Positions 1 to 8,962 of a stretch of 64,000 nucleotides of DNA are shown here, piece by piece. The notes under the pieces were generated by a model that saw only the letters and a list, made by a program, of their open reading frames with translations, made no database searches and had not been told where the DNA came from. Numbering within the stretch: position 1 is the first letter of the stretch; every line of letters starts with the position of its first letter. The stretch spans positions 9,768 to 73,767 of the forward strand of contig CAKVOU010000011.1 in NCBI GenBank assembly GCA_934796165.1. Reading direction: 5' to 3'. The DNA is from an uncultured Eubacteriales bacterium. Lineage in GTDB: Bacteria > Bacillota > Clostridia > Oscillospirales > CAG-272. The translations under genes were made by a program, and so were the position numbers.

Positions 1-1054
1 CGGAGAAAAGAGCAGTTTCAAACTCGGCGTCATCTTTTACAGTAAGGACGACGCGCTTGGACAGCTGGTCTATTCCTACCTCAACAATGCCGCAAAGGTA
101 CTCGGCAATGTTGAGATCCAGTGGGCATTTGGTTCTTTCAGTGCCGAAGCCCAGCTCGCTGACGCGGAAAACCTGATCGCCGCAGGCGTTGACGGAATTA
201 TGGCACTGACACTTGACGATCTTGCAATGCAGAGCATTGCAAAGACCTGCAATGACAACGAAGTCTATTTTCAGGTCATGTTCCGTATGCCGTCGAGTGA
301 TGAGGTCGCAAATGTCCTGAAATCTTATAAGTACTATGTCGGCTACGCGATTGAGGATACGGTCAGCACCAGCGAGGAGACCATCCATTTGCTTGCACAA
401 CGCGGCATCAAAAAAATAGCGGTCGGCGGCAACCAGCACAGCGCAACCTCTACGTTCCGTATGCAGGGAATGCGTCAGGGAGTTGAAAAGTACGGAATGG
501 ACATTCGCACGGAATTCAACATCGGAACCGATGTGTCGAGCGTTCAGTCCGACGTACAGAATATCCTGGATTCTTATCCTGATGTCGAGGCGATCTGGTT
601 GATGTCCGGTTCGCTCGGTATGGCGGATATTGTGGCGAACACGCTCCGTGCACATAAGGAGTCCACAGGTAAAACGGTCGGTTTTGTGACCTTTGATACT
701 TTTGACGGCATGAGCAAGGCGTTTACCGACGGCATTCTCTACGGCGTGGTCGGAGGACAGGCTCCGCTTTGCCTGCATGCTTTCTCCGCGATTTACAACG
801 CTATGAGCGGTCACCCGCTCAGCACGGACAAGGTCGGGCTCAAATTCCCGTTCCTCGTGCTCTCCAGCTCGGAAGACCTCGCAGTTTTTGAAAAGTATTA
901 CAACAACACCGAGGTACAGATCTATGACGATGATTTGATTAAGTCTATGATTTATAAGTACAACAAGGATGTCACTCTTGACACCCTGACCCGGCTCTCC
1001 ACCTCTTACAGCATGGAGTGGATCAAGGAACAGATTGATTCCAGAAAACAGTGA
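1..1054 (+). CDS. Sugar ABC transporter substrate-binding protein (5' truncated by window edge)
   Basis: The reading frame is open from base 2, so the gene begins before the window; what is visible is about 350 codons of a type 1 periplasmic-binding-protein fold. It opens with a typical first strand (FKLGVIFYSKDD), followed by the helix reading LVYSYLNNAAKVLG, then an AAGVDGIMAL segment and a hinge-like VGFVTFDTFDG stretch. The family binds sugars or related small molecules outside the cell and delivers them to a membrane permease. A permease gene follows 106 bases downstream and no ATPase lies between, so the ATPase gene must be upstream or elsewhere. The internal ATG at base 200 is not the real start because homology-like sequence continues upstream of it. 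The ligand cannot be named from sequence. Confidence 0.8.
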   Translation, partial: GEKSSFKLGVIFYSKDDALGQLVYSYLNNAAKVLGNVEIQWAFGSFSAEAQLADAENLIAAGVDGIMALTLDDLAMQSIAKTCNDNEVYFQVMFRMPSSDEVANVLKSYKYYVGYAIEDTVSTSEETIHLLAQRGIKKIAVGGNQHSATSTFRMQGMRQGVEKYGMDIRTEFNIGTDVSSVQSDVQNILDSYPDVEAIWLMSGSLGMADIVANTLRAHKESTGKTVGFVTFDTFDGMSKAFTDGILYGVVGGQAPLCLHAFSAIYNAMSGHPLSTDKVGLKFPFLVLSSSEDLAVFEKYYNNTEVQIYDDDLIKSMIYKYNKDVTLDTLTRLSTSYSMEWIKEQIDSRKQ

Positions 1055-1066
1055 TTTGTCACGAAA

Positions 1067-1110
1067 GTACCCCCCGATGCCTCTTCCCGGGGAACCCCGG
1101 GGGGAGGTAT
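1067..1110 (+). other. G/C-rich hairpin between binding-protein and permease genes
   Basis: Outer arms read TACCCCCC and GGGGGGAGGTA and enclose a perfect inner CCCGGGG-AA-CCCCGGG stem. No T tract follows. In binding-protein ABC operons such a hairpin often stabilises the upstream message and lowers permease expression; that role is inferred here. Confidence 0.4.
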
Positions 1111-1160
1111 CCGGATCCCACCCGCAATTCTTCATTTGTGCATGAAAGGCAGGTTCCACT

Positions 1161-2174
1161 ATGCGCAGGTTACAATTACGCAGGGCGTTGCGTTCCTCCG
1201 GATATTATATCCTGATGTTTGCGATCCCGATCGTGCTCTTTACCGTAATGCTTCTGTTTTTTCCGGAGATCGGGCTCAAGAATATCCCGTCCTTGTTCAA
1301 ACAGGCTCTGTTCCCGGCAGTTCTGTCATGCGGATTAATGTTCAATTTCGCAAGCGGTAACTGGGATCTCGCGATCGGAGCGGAATCCGTGTTGGCGGCG
1401 ATCGTCGCGGGACGAATTTCCGTACAGCTTGGACTTGGTATCCCCGGGATTATTCTCGGCAGTGTTTTGGTCGGTGTTTTGTGCGGAGCGGTCAGCGGTT
1501 TCATTTATTACCTGACAAAGGTTCCCACAATCATCGTAACGGTCGGGCTACTGTTTCTCTACGAATGCATCGGGTCGATCGTGTCGGGCGGTGCCGGTGT
1601 GAACATTTCCGCCACTTCGTATGTGGTGCTCGGGAGTTACCCGTGGAATATTATTTACGGTGTTGCGGCAATGTTTCTTGCATACTTCATTTTCTACCGC
1701 ACCGGATTCGGGTACCATGTCCGCGCGGTGGGAAATAACCCGAATATTGCAAGAACCAACGGCATCCACGCGACTGCAATCAAGGCGTTGTGCCTCGTCG
1801 TTTCGGGCGGTTTCGCGGGGCTTTACGCAGCAGCATCTCTCTGTTCAACGGGTATTATGGCGGCAACAACGCAGATGGGTACCATGTCCATTGCATTTGA
1901 TGCAATGATGAGTTATCTGGTCGGCAAAGCAATCAGCTTTAACCGGAACAATCTGGTGGTCAGTATGTTTGCCGGTGCCTTAGTGATGCAGAACGTCAAG
2001 CTGCTGCTTTTGGTCACGGGTGTTTCTACGGCGTATGTCAATGCATATATTGCCGTTCTGATTCTCCTTCTGATGGCTGTTACCTCCAATCCGCAGGTAC
2101 TGGAAAAGCTTCGGCATTTTGTCAGAAAACATAAACTCTCAAAAAAGGATGGGACAGCTTCGGAGCACGAATAA
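1161..2174 (+). CDS. Sugar ABC transporter permease (RbsC/BPD_transp_2 family)
   Basis: The 337-residue product is a polytopic inner-membrane protein with about eight to ten hydrophobic segments. It carries the family signature NFASGNWDLAIGAESVLAA near residues 67-85 (the counterpart of the GGIDLSVG loop of ribose-type permeases) and GNNPNIARTNGI near residue 193, which corresponds to the GGNxxAARxxGI motif that couples to the ATPase. It would form the transmembrane channel for the substrate brought by the binding protein encoded just upstream. The ATG at 1161 is preceded by a weak GAAAGG ribosome site 11-12 bases away. The DLSIG loop is divergent (NWDLAIG), hinting at a non-standard substrate. 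Confidence 0.85.
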   Translation: MRRLQLRRALRSSGYYILMFAIPIVLFTVMLLFFPEIGLKNIPSLFKQALFPAVLSCGLMFNFASGNWDLAIGAESVLAAIVAGRISVQLGLGIPGIILGSVLVGVLCGAVSGFIYYLTKVPTIIVTVGLLFLYECIGSIVSGGAGVNISATSYVVLGSYPWNIIYGVAAMFLAYFIFYRTGFGYHVRAVGNNPNIARTNGIHATAIKALCLVVSGGFAGLYAAASLCSTGIMAATTQMGTMSIAFDAMMSYLVGKAISFNRNNLVVSMFAGALVMQNVKLLLLVTGVSTAYVNAYIAVLILLLMAVTSNPQVLEKLRHFVRKHKLSKKDGTASEHE

Positions 2175-2208
2175 AAAATCGGATCGCGGAACGGGTATCC
2201 GGAAATCC

Positions 2209-2248
2209 AAAACAAAAGGTAAAGCAGATCTGCTTTACCTTTTGTTTT
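2209..2248. terminator. Bidirectional terminator between permease and alaS
   Basis: A perfect 40-base palindrome with 18-base arms (AAAACAAAAGGTAAAGCA and its complement) around GATC. It is flanked by A and T runs so it works on either strand, as expected between two convergent genes. Confidence 0.9.
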
Positions 2249-2254
2249 GATAGT

Positions 2255-4891
2255 TTATTTCAGCATCTTGCCGAGCGCTTCCTTCGCGCTCTCCAGTGCC
2301 TTGGCAACAAGGCTTGCGTCGTGTCCGCCCGCCATGGCGCTGTCGGGGCGTCCGCCGCCCTTGCCGCCGGTCACTGCGGCAACCGCGCCGACCAGCTTGC
2401 CGGCGTGCGCACCGGCTGCGACGGCATCTTTTCCGGCACAGGCGGCAAAGCTGACCTTTCCGTCGACGACCGAGGCAAGCACCGCGACCGTGTCGGGATG
2501 ATCCGCCTTGATCTCGTCGGTCAGGGTACGGAGCGCGTTCTGGTCGGTACCGCCGAGCATGGCGGTTACCAGTGTGACGGAGCCGACTCTGACACTGTTT
2601 TTCAGAATATCCCCGAGCCTCGAGGACGCGAGCTTTGCGTTCAGAGCTTCCACTTCCTTGCGGAGCGCGGAGGCTTCGCTTTGCAGCTGCGCCGCACGCT
2701 CGGGAAGGGCAGACTCGTTCTGCACCTTGAGCTCCTTCGCGGTCTCGGCAAGCAGGGTGTCCTTTTTGCGGATGAGGCTCAGAACGCCCATGCCGGTCAC
2801 GGCTTCGATACGGCGCACGCCTGCGGCGACGGAACTTTCGGAAATGATCTTGAACAGCCCGATCTTGCCGGTGTTGTCCACATGGGTACCGCCACACAGC
2901 TCGGTCGAGAAGTTACCCATCCGCACCATGCGGACGACCTTGCCGTACTTTTCTCCGAAGAGCGCCATAGCACCGTTCTTGCGGGCGGTTTCGATGTCGG
3001 TCTCGGTGGTCACCACGTCGTTTGCCGCGAGGATGTTGGCGTTGACCAGCGCTTCCACTGCGGAAAGCTCATCGGCGGTGAGCGGCGCGAAATGTGTGAA
3101 GTCGAAGCGGCAGACCTCGTCGTTGACAAAGGAGCCCGCCTGCTCCACATGACTGCCGAGTACCCGGCGGAGCGCTGCCTGCAGCAGGTGCGCCGCGCTG
3201 TGGTTGCGGCGGATGGCGTCGCGGCGTGAATCCGCAATGTCCGCGGTCACCTCGTCGCCGACCGTGAAGGTCCCGCTCGCCACGGAGCAGAGATGCACAT
3301 ACACGCCATCGGTCTTCTTGGTGTCATACACGGTCAGCATTTTGCCGTCGGCATAGATGGTACCCGTGTCGCCCACCTGACCGCCGCTTTCGCCGTAGAA
3401 CGGGGTGCGGTCCAGGATGACGGAGCAGTCGCCCTCAGAAACCGAGGTCACGCCGCCTTCTTCGGTGAGGATGGCAAGGATCTTAGCTTTGGAACGGTAC
3501 TCCGTGTAGCCCGTAAATTCGGTCTTGGGCAGATCGGCAAGCAGGGTCTTGGAGGAATCGCTCCAGCCGCTGATATTGGCGCGTGCGTTTCTCGCGCGTT
3601 TTTTCTGATTCTGCATGAGCATATTGAAGGTCGCCTCGTCGATCTTCAGGTGGCTTTCCTCGGCAATTTCGCGCGTCAGGTCGATGGGGAAGCCGAAGGT
3701 GTCGTACAGCTTGAACACTTCCTCGCCGGAAATGACGTCGGCGTGCTCCTTGACGGCTCCGCGGATGAGGTTGGAGAGGATGTTCAGACCCGCGTCGATG
3801 GTCGCGTCGAACCGCTCCTCCTCCATGGAAAGTACCTTGCGGATATAGTCGCCGCGCTCGCGCAGCTCGGGGTATGCGCCCTCGCTCTCGGCAATGGCAA
3901 CGTTGACAACATCGACAAGGAACGCGTGATTGATGCCGAGCAGCTTTCCGTGACGGCAGGCGCGGCGGATGATGCGGCGGAGGACGTATCCGCGTCCCTC
4001 GTTGGAGGGAATCACGCCGTCGGAGATCATGAACATGGCGCTTCTCACGTGGTCGGTGACGACGCGGATGGAGATGTCGTTGTCCTTGTTCTCGCCGTAG
4101 GTCTTGCCGGAAATTTCGCAGACCTTGTCCAGCACGCGGCGGATGGTATCGACCTCAAACATATTGTCCACGTTCTGCATGACGCACGCAAGACGCTCGA
4201 GTCCCATGCCCGTGTCGATGTTCTTCTGCTTGAGCTCGGTGTAGGTGCCGTCGCCCATGTTGTTGAACTGGGAGAACACGTTGTTCCAGATCTCCATGAA
4301 GCGGTCGCAGTCGCATCCCGGACGGCAGCCGGGCTTGCCGCAGCCGTACTTTTCGCCGCGGTCAAAATAGATCTCGGAGCAGGGACCGCAGGGACCGGTG
4401 CCGTGCTCCCAGAAGTTGTCTTCCTTGCCGAGCTTGGTGATGCGCTCCGCGGGGATGCCGATGACGTTGTGCCAGAGGTCAAACGCCTCCTCATCGTCCA
4501 CGTAGACGGAGGGCCACAGCTTTTCGGGCGGAATGTCCAGCCATTCGGGGGAGGTCAGGAATTCCCACGCCCACGGAATCGCCTCTTTTTTGAAGTAGTC
4601 GCCGAAGGAGAAGTTGCCGAGCATCTCAAAGAAGGTGCCGTGGCGGGCGGTGTGCCCCACGCGCTCAAGGTCGGGGGTACGGATGCACTTCTGGCAGGTC
4701 GTGACGCGATGGCGGGGAGGCTCGACCTCGCCCGTGAAGAACTTCTTCATCGGCGCCATGCCGGAGTTGATGAGCAGAAGCGATTTGTCGTTCACCGGTA
4801 CCAAGGAGAACGACGGGAGGCGGAGATGTCCTTTGGATTCAAAGAACGAAAGGTACTTCTCGCGCAGCTCGTTGAGGGATGTCCATTTCAT
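2255..4891 (-). CDS. alaS: Alanyl-tRNA synthetase
   Basis: The 878-residue product charges tRNA-Ala with alanine. The class II aminoacylation domain starts at the first residues (FFESKGHLRLPSFSLVP), with motif 2 around RHGTFFEMLGNFSFGDYFKKEA. The editing domain shows the zinc-site motif HSAAHLL and the second half CGGTHVDNTG, and the C-Ala domain ends with GGKGGGRP. The start at 4891 (MKWTSLNEL) was chosen because AAAGGA lies 8 bases upstream and because everything upstream is the T-box leader. The reading frame stays open through that leader, but that part is RNA regulator, not protein. Transcription comes from the TTGACA/TATAAT promoter at 5217-5245 and is controlled by uncharged tRNA-Ala. 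Confidence 0.98.
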   Translation of the reverse strand: MKWTSLNELREKYLSFFESKGHLRLPSFSLVPVNDKSLLLINSGMAPMKKFFTGEVEPPRHRVTTCQKCIRTPDLERVGHTARHGTFFEMLGNFSFGDYFKKEAIPWAWEFLTSPEWLDIPPEKLWPSVYVDDEEAFDLWHNVIGIPAERITKLGKEDNFWEHGTGPCGPCSEIYFDRGEKYGCGKPGCRPGCDCDRFMEIWNNVFSQFNNMGDGTYTELKQKNIDTGMGLERLACVMQNVDNMFEVDTIRRVLDKVCEISGKTYGENKDNDISIRVVTDHVRSAMFMISDGVIPSNEGRGYVLRRIIRRACRHGKLLGINHAFLVDVVNVAIAESEGAYPELRERGDYIRKVLSMEEERFDATIDAGLNILSNLIRGAVKEHADVISGEEVFKLYDTFGFPIDLTREIAEESHLKIDEATFNMLMQNQKKRARNARANISGWSDSSKTLLADLPKTEFTGYTEYRSKAKILAILTEEGGVTSVSEGDCSVILDRTPFYGESGGQVGDTGTIYADGKMLTVYDTKKTDGVYVHLCSVASGTFTVGDEVTADIADSRRDAIRRNHSAAHLLQAALRRVLGSHVEQAGSFVNDEVCRFDFTHFAPLTADELSAVEALVNANILAANDVVTTETDIETARKNGAMALFGEKYGKVVRMVRMGNFSTELCGGTHVDNTGKIGLFKIISESSVAAGVRRIEAVTGMGVLSLIRKKDTLLAETAKELKVQNESALPERAAQLQSEASALRKEVEALNAKLASSRLGDILKNSVRVGSVTLVTAMLGGTDQNALRTLTDEIKADHPDTVAVLASVVDGKVSFAACAGKDAVAAGAHAGKLVGAVAAVTGGKGGGRPDSAMAGGHDASLVAKALESAKEALGKMLK

Positions 4892-4952
4892 ATCGGGATT
4901 CCTTTCTGATTCCTTTTCGGAATAGTTTACTCGTTTTTGGTGGGCGGAAAAC

Positions 4953-5210
4953 AAAAAACTCCGTCCTGCAAAAGAACAGGACGGAGCAGAATGCTTCGCG
5001 GTACCACCTTGTTTTATCCGCCGCTTGCGCGGTCGGACCTTGTGACGCCGATGGCGTCTTCCGCTATAATGGGCGGCACCCATCGTGCTTTCGCACGCGG
5101 TTCCGGGAGAGCTTCGCCGGGAGTTCTTCTGCCGCCTTGCACCGACCGGCGGCTCTCTGAAAGAAGACAATTCCGGGTACTTGATCCCTTCATAACCTTT
5201 TTCGCTATCA
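4953..5210 (-). promoter_or_regulatory. T-box leader of alaS
   Basis: Read on the minus strand, the T-box sequence AAGGTGGTACCGCG lies at 5010-4997. It is followed by a terminator hairpin, CTCCGTCCTG with its complement (4986-4959), and six T residues (4958-4953). The upstream 180 bases hold a long stem I region including GGTGCAAGG. A GAAGCT near 5115-5110 offers GCU, an alanine codon, as a possible specifier; that assignment is tentative because the specifier loop was not folded. Uncharged tRNA-Ala would stabilise the antiterminator and allow alaS transcription. Confidence 0.93.
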
Positions 5211-5216
5211 CGTTGC

Positions 5217-5245
5217 ATTATAGTACGAAAAAATCACTTTGTCAA
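5217..5245 (-). promoter_or_regulatory. Sigma-A promoter of alaS
   Basis: Perfect consensus on the minus strand: TTGACA (5245-5240), a 17-base spacer and TATAAT (5222-5217). It lies directly before the T-box leader. Confidence 0.93.
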
Positions 5246-5340
5246 CGGGTCCGGCAAAAATTCTTTTGCGGGCGCGGATGTATATATCCGTCGTAACATT
5301 TCCGAATGACAGGGAACTGCAATTCTCCGTAAAACTTCCC

Positions 5341-5450
5341 TTTGGAAATATCGGATTTTGCATTTACAATGCACAAACGATTTCCCGGAGAACTCTCTCC
5401 CCGGGAACGCCGGAATTTTGCTTTTTCAATGTGCAAACGAATTCCGCACC
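5341..5450. repeat. Imperfect 60-bp tandem duplication downstream of coaW
   Basis: Two segments exactly 60 bases apart share the pattern CGGA-TTTTGC-(TTT)-CAATG-CAAACGA-TTCC (first TTTTG at 5356, second at 5416). It lies in the 215-base gap between the alaS promoter and the convergent end of the pantothenate kinase gene. Function unknown. The segment 5383-5408 also contains a CCCGG/CCGGG hairpin that might serve as a weak terminator. Confidence 0.5.
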
Positions 5451-5460
5451 GTTCCGGTGT

Positions 5461-6333
5461 TCAGTCCTCCGCCGGGGAGAGCGCCGCCCCGATGACGGTG
5501 CCGAACTGCGAGTTTTCGGGAATGAGGAACCGCACTCCGAACCCCTGCCCGAGTCCCTCAAATACGTTGCGGATGGAGGGAATCGTGGTCAGGTTACCGG
5601 TCAGCACGATGTCCCTGATACCGAAGCCCCGCGCGGCGAATACCGATACCATCGTAATGGTTTCCGCCACCATGTTGACCACGCCGAGCGCAAGGTCGCT
5701 GCCCGTGGCAAGATCGCTGACCTTGCCGAAGTTTGCGGCGGTCAGGTTTTCGTTCATCTGGGAGTAGTCGCGGTTGTGGGTGATGTCCTTGATGCGCAGG
5801 TCGATATTGTCGAGGTTGCCGTCCCGGCAGAGCTGTTCGATGTGCTCGATGGAATCCACGCCGATGAGCCTGCGGGTCAGTCCCAGCAACGTGCCGCCGC
5901 CGACGCCCGTTCCGCCGAGGTACTCCGAGCGGACGCTTCCGTCCGGCAGCTTTTTTGCGTGGATGAGCGCGGTGCCCGTCCCCATGCTGACGACGACCGC
6001 TTCGTCAAGACCGGAGAGATAAAGTCCGCCGATCCCGACGCAGTCGAATTCCGGCACGCGGCGGCAGTCAAGCGAATAGATGGGCTTATTCAGATAGGTC
6101 GCTCCGACGCCGGTCATCATGACGCGGTCAATGTCGGCAAGCTCCAGCTCGTTCTGGAAGGTGAATTTACCGAACGCGCCGTAAATCGACGTGACGGGGT
6201 CCGCCGCCCGCACGAATTCGGGGCGGATCAGCTCCGCGCCCCCGTCCGTCTTGCGGAAGCCGACGATCTTGGTCGTGCTCCCGCCGACATCGATACCGAT
6301 GACCGTCGGACCGTGTTTCTTTTGTTCACTCAT
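5461..6333 (-). CDS. coaW: Type II pantothenate kinase
   Basis: The 290-residue product belongs to the actin-fold (ASKHA) type II pantothenate kinases, which phosphorylate pantothenate as the first step of coenzyme A synthesis. The phosphate-binding loop is GIDVGGSTTK at about residue 13. A second ATP-fold motif, SMGTGTALIH, lies in the middle and is followed by the GGTGVGGGT loop. The C-terminal part DIVLTGNLTTIPSIRNVF matches the adenosine motif region. Length is close to the 267 residues of Staphylococcus CoaW. The start at 6333 has GGAGG seven bases upstream. It is transcribed divergently from the RqcH gene from overlapping promoters. Confidence 0.85.
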   Translation of the reverse strand: MSEQKKHGPTVIGIDVGGSTTKIVGFRKTDGGAELIRPEFVRAADPVTSIYGAFGKFTFQNELELADIDRVMMTGVGATYLNKPIYSLDCRRVPEFDCVGIGGLYLSGLDEAVVVSMGTGTALIHAKKLPDGSVRSEYLGGTGVGGGTLLGLTRRLIGVDSIEHIEQLCRDGNLDNIDLRIKDITHNRDYSQMNENLTAANFGKVSDLATGSDLALGVVNMVAETITMVSVFAARGFGIRDIVLTGNLTTIPSIRNVFEGLGQGFGVRFLIPENSQFGTVIGAALSPAED

Positions 6334-6393
6334 GGGATAACCTCCGGGGATGATGTCTTGAATACCGATCGGCAAAAATGCCGTTACAAAGTC

Positions 6394-6422
6394 ATTGTAC
6401 CACGCTCTTGAAGAAAAATCAA
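6394..6422 (-). promoter_or_regulatory. Promoter of coaW
   Basis: Minus strand TTGATT (6422-6417), 17-base spacer, TACAAT (6399-6394). It overlaps the oppositely directed promoter of the RqcH gene. Confidence 0.7.
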
Positions 6423-6436
6423 GGATGTGTTATACT
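6408..6436 (+). promoter_or_regulatory. Promoter of the RqcH gene
   Basis: Plus strand TTGAAG (6408-6413), 17-base spacer, TATACT (6431-6436), about 33 bases before the start codon. Confidence 0.75.
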
Positions 6437-6469
6437 GATTCCAGAATCAGATGGGGAAGGTACCGAAAA

Positions 6470-8233
6470 ATGGCATTTGACGCAGGTATGCTTGCCGCCG
6501 CGGCGCACGAAATCCGGAGTACGGTGCTCGGCGCGCGGGTGGAAAAGATCAATCAGCCGTCCAGGGACGAGATCGTGATACTCATCCGCTCCTATGACGG
6601 CGGCAGAAGAATTGATATTCAGACGGGGGCGAATCCCCGCATTTGTTTTACCGGCAACAATCCGGAGAATCCGCCGGTGCCGCCGATGTTCTGTATGCTG
6701 CTCCGCAAGCATCTGTCCGGCGCAAAGCTGACCGATGTGAGGCAGGAGGGCTTCGAGCGGGTGGTAACGCTGGAGTTTGAGGCGCGGGACGAGATGGGGT
6801 TCCTTTGTGTCCGCCGTCTGGTCGCGGAGATCATGGGCAAATACTCCAACCTCATTTTCACGGACGGGGACGGGAAAATCCTCGGCGCCGTCAAGCTGGT
6901 CGATTTCTCCACGTCGGGGCTCCGCCAGATTCTGCCGGGCATGAAGTACGAGCTTCCTCCGAAGCAGGACAAGGCGGACCCCATGACCGCGGACAAGGAG
7001 ACCTTTCTGTCGCTTCTCTCGGCGTATCCTCCGGAGAAGGGAGCCGACCGGTTCCTTACCGACCGTTTTCTCGGCATTTCCGCGGCGGTGGCACGAGAGA
7101 TCTGCTTCCGTGCGACGGGGCACACCGACGAGCCGGTCGCCATGACCGACGGGGAGAGACTGTGGCAGGAGTTTTCTTCTGTCACGGAGATGATCCGCAC
7201 GGGGGCGTTTTTGCCGACCGCTGTCTATGATGAGGGCGGGAAGCCGGTGGAATACGCGTTTCTTCCCCTGACCCAGTACGGCGAGGGATTTGTGACCAAA
7301 ACTTATTCCGGCGCAGGCGAGCTGCTGGACACCTATTTTGCCGAGCGCGACCGGGAGGCCAATCTGCACCAGAAGGCATCCGACCTGCTCCGCCTGCTCA
7401 CCAACGCGGAGGCGCGGGTCAGAAAGAAGCTGGAGCTTCAGCGCGCGGAGCTTGCCGATTGTGAAAAGGGAAGCGGGTATAAGCGCGCGGGCGATCTCAT
7501 TACGGCGAACCTCTGGCAATTGAAGCGGGGCATGAAGCAGGCGGAGCTGACCGATTACGAGGACCTTCGCCCGGACGGCTCCTTCGGTACGGTGACGGTC
7601 ACGCTCGACGAGCGGCTGTCCCCCGCGGAGAACGCGCAGAAATATTTCAGAAAATACGCAAAGAGCAAAAATGCAAGGGTCGTGCTCACCGGGCAGGTCG
7701 CGCGCGACGAGGAGGAACTGACCTACCTTTACAGCGTGTTTGATTCGCTTTCCCGCGCGGAAACCTCAAACGATCTCATGGAGATCCGCGGGGAATTGTT
7801 CCGCTCCGGGTATGCGTCCAAGATGAAGAACTATTCTGCTCCCAAAAAGAGCACGGCACCGACCGTGATGAAATTCCGCACGGGCGGAGGGCTGAGTGTG
7901 TTGTGCGGTAAGAACAACGTGCAGAACGAATATGTGACGCACAAGCTGGCGGAGAAGACGGATTACTGGTTTCATGCCAAGGGCGTTCCCGGTTCCCACG
8001 TGGTGCTGGTGACGGGTGGAACCGAGCCGGATGCCGCCGATTTTACCGACGCCGCCGAGATCGCCGCGTTTTATTCTCAGGCGGAGGGGCAGAACATCGC
8101 GGTGGATTACACGCTTGCGAAGAACGTCAAAAAGCCCGCGGGCGGGAAGCCCGGGTTTGTGATTTACCACACCAACTGGACGGCGTATGTGACGCCGGAC
8201 AAGGAGAAGATCGCCGCGATGCGGCAGAAGTGA
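6470..8233 (+). CDS. rqcH: Rqc2/NFACT family ribosome-rescue protein RqcH
   Basis: The 587-residue product is the bacterial NEMF/Rqc2 homologue (formerly called fibronectin-binding FbpA). It binds obstructed 50S subunits and recruits tRNA-Ala to add C-terminal alanine tails to stalled chains. The NFACT-N domain covers about residues 1-300 (MAFDAGMLAAAAHEIRSTVL at the start), a charged helical middle region follows (LLRLLTNAEARVRKKLELQR), and the NFACT-R domain near residues 460-570 shows DYWFHAKGVPGSHVVL. The ATG at 6470 was chosen over an upstream in-frame ATG at 6395 because the latter lies before the promoter -10 box and the former has GGAAGG upstream. It ends in a strong terminator. Neighbouring alaS supplies the aminoacyl-tRNA the protein uses, but the pairing may be chance. 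Confidence 0.93.
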   Translation: MAFDAGMLAAAAHEIRSTVLGARVEKINQPSRDEIVILIRSYDGGRRIDIQTGANPRICFTGNNPENPPVPPMFCMLLRKHLSGAKLTDVRQEGFERVVTLEFEARDEMGFLCVRRLVAEIMGKYSNLIFTDGDGKILGAVKLVDFSTSGLRQILPGMKYELPPKQDKADPMTADKETFLSLLSAYPPEKGADRFLTDRFLGISAAVAREICFRATGHTDEPVAMTDGERLWQEFSSVTEMIRTGAFLPTAVYDEGGKPVEYAFLPLTQYGEGFVTKTYSGAGELLDTYFAERDREANLHQKASDLLRLLTNAEARVRKKLELQRAELADCEKGSGYKRAGDLITANLWQLKRGMKQAELTDYEDLRPDGSFGTVTVTLDERLSPAENAQKYFRKYAKSKNARVVLTGQVARDEEELTYLYSVFDSLSRAETSNDLMEIRGELFRSGYASKMKNYSAPKKSTAPTVMKFRTGGGLSVLCGKNNVQNEYVTHKLAEKTDYWFHAKGVPGSHVVLVTGGTEPDAADFTDAAEIAAFYSQAEGQNIAVDYTLAKNVKKPAGGKPGFVIYHTNWTAYVTPDKEKIAAMRQK

Positions 8234-8252
8234 AATGCTCCCGAATTCCGAA

Positions 8253-8292
8253 AACCGAAAGACGCCCGGCATCCGCCGGGCGTCTTTCGGTT
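8253..8292. terminator. Bidirectional terminator
   Basis: Arms AACCGAAAGACGCCCGGC and its complement enclose a short loop. It separates the convergent RqcH and lipoprotein genes. Confidence 0.88.
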
Positions 8293-8301
8293 ATGTAAGA
8301 T

Positions 8302-8928
8302 TCAGTTCCCGAGCTTCAGCGTGCCCTCTGCAACAACATCGCCGAGCGGTGTTTTGCCGTAGGTCCCGTTGAATTGCCAGACGACCTTCACGGGGAGCGA
8401 GCCCACGCCGTCCGACTGAACGGGGAAGTCCGTTCCTGCGGTCAATTCATAGGTGCGGGTGAACACCGGGAAGGTTGTTTTCTCGTTTTTCTCCTGCCGG
8501 AATGCCGGTGTGGAAAATTTCCCGGTTTGGTCGCCGAGCGTGATCCTTCCCATATCGGGGCGTGCGCCGACATCGATGGAATAGCAGTGCAGGGAGGCGG
8601 TCAATGTCAGCGTGACGTGCACGCCGTCCGGGGATTCCGCGACCCAGTCAACAAACAGGTCAAGGTAGGTTCCCGTCGTCGAGCGGAGGGTGCCGGAGGT
8701 TCTGTAAGCACGCTCGCTTGCGATTCCGGGGACGGTTTCCGATTCGTTTCCGGCGGTGTCCGTTCCGGACACATTCCCGGTATCCGGCGCGGCGGCTGTC
8801 GTCCGCATTTCGGGGGTGGTCGCTTCCGGGCTCTTGGTTTCCGCCGGGGGAGTCTTCCCGCAACCGACCGTCAGAAGCAGGGCGGTCAGCAGTAAAACAG
8901 CGGATATTCTCTTTTTCAGATGTTTCAT
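8302..8928 (-). CDS. Lipoprotein of unknown function
   Basis: The 208-residue product begins with a clear lipoprotein signal: KK, a hydrophobic core, and the lipobox LTVGC at about residue 23. Next comes a Thr/Pro/Glu-rich linker (to about residue 75), then a globular part with several beta-like strands (VHVTLTLTASLHCYSIDVG, VWQFNGTYGKTPLGD). It would be anchored to the outer face of the membrane. I do not recognise the globular domain; it may be an immunoglobulin-like or carbohydrate-binding fold. The start codon is at 8928. It is followed on the same strand by nothing before the terminator, and preceded by the RNase H gene 34 bases upstream, so the two probably share a transcript. Confidence 0.75.
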   Translation of the reverse strand: MKHLKKRISAVLLLTALLLTVGCGKTPPAETKSPEATTPEMRTTAAAPDTGNVSGTDTAGNESETVPGIASERAYRTSGTLRSTTGTYLDLFVDWVAESPDGVHVTLTLTASLHCYSIDVGARPDMGRITLGDQTGKFSTPAFRQEKNEKTTFPVFTRTYELTAGTDFPVQSDGVGSLPVKVVWQFNGTYGKTPLGDVVAEGTLKLGN

Positions 8929-8962
8929 CCTGTTTTCTTCGTTATCCTCTTTCTGACATCTG

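Noticed and set aside
3293..4909. Plus-strand open frame of 538 codons opposite alaS
   Set aside because: Antisense shadow of alaS; its composition is His/Val/Leu/Gly-rich as expected from reversed synthetase codons.
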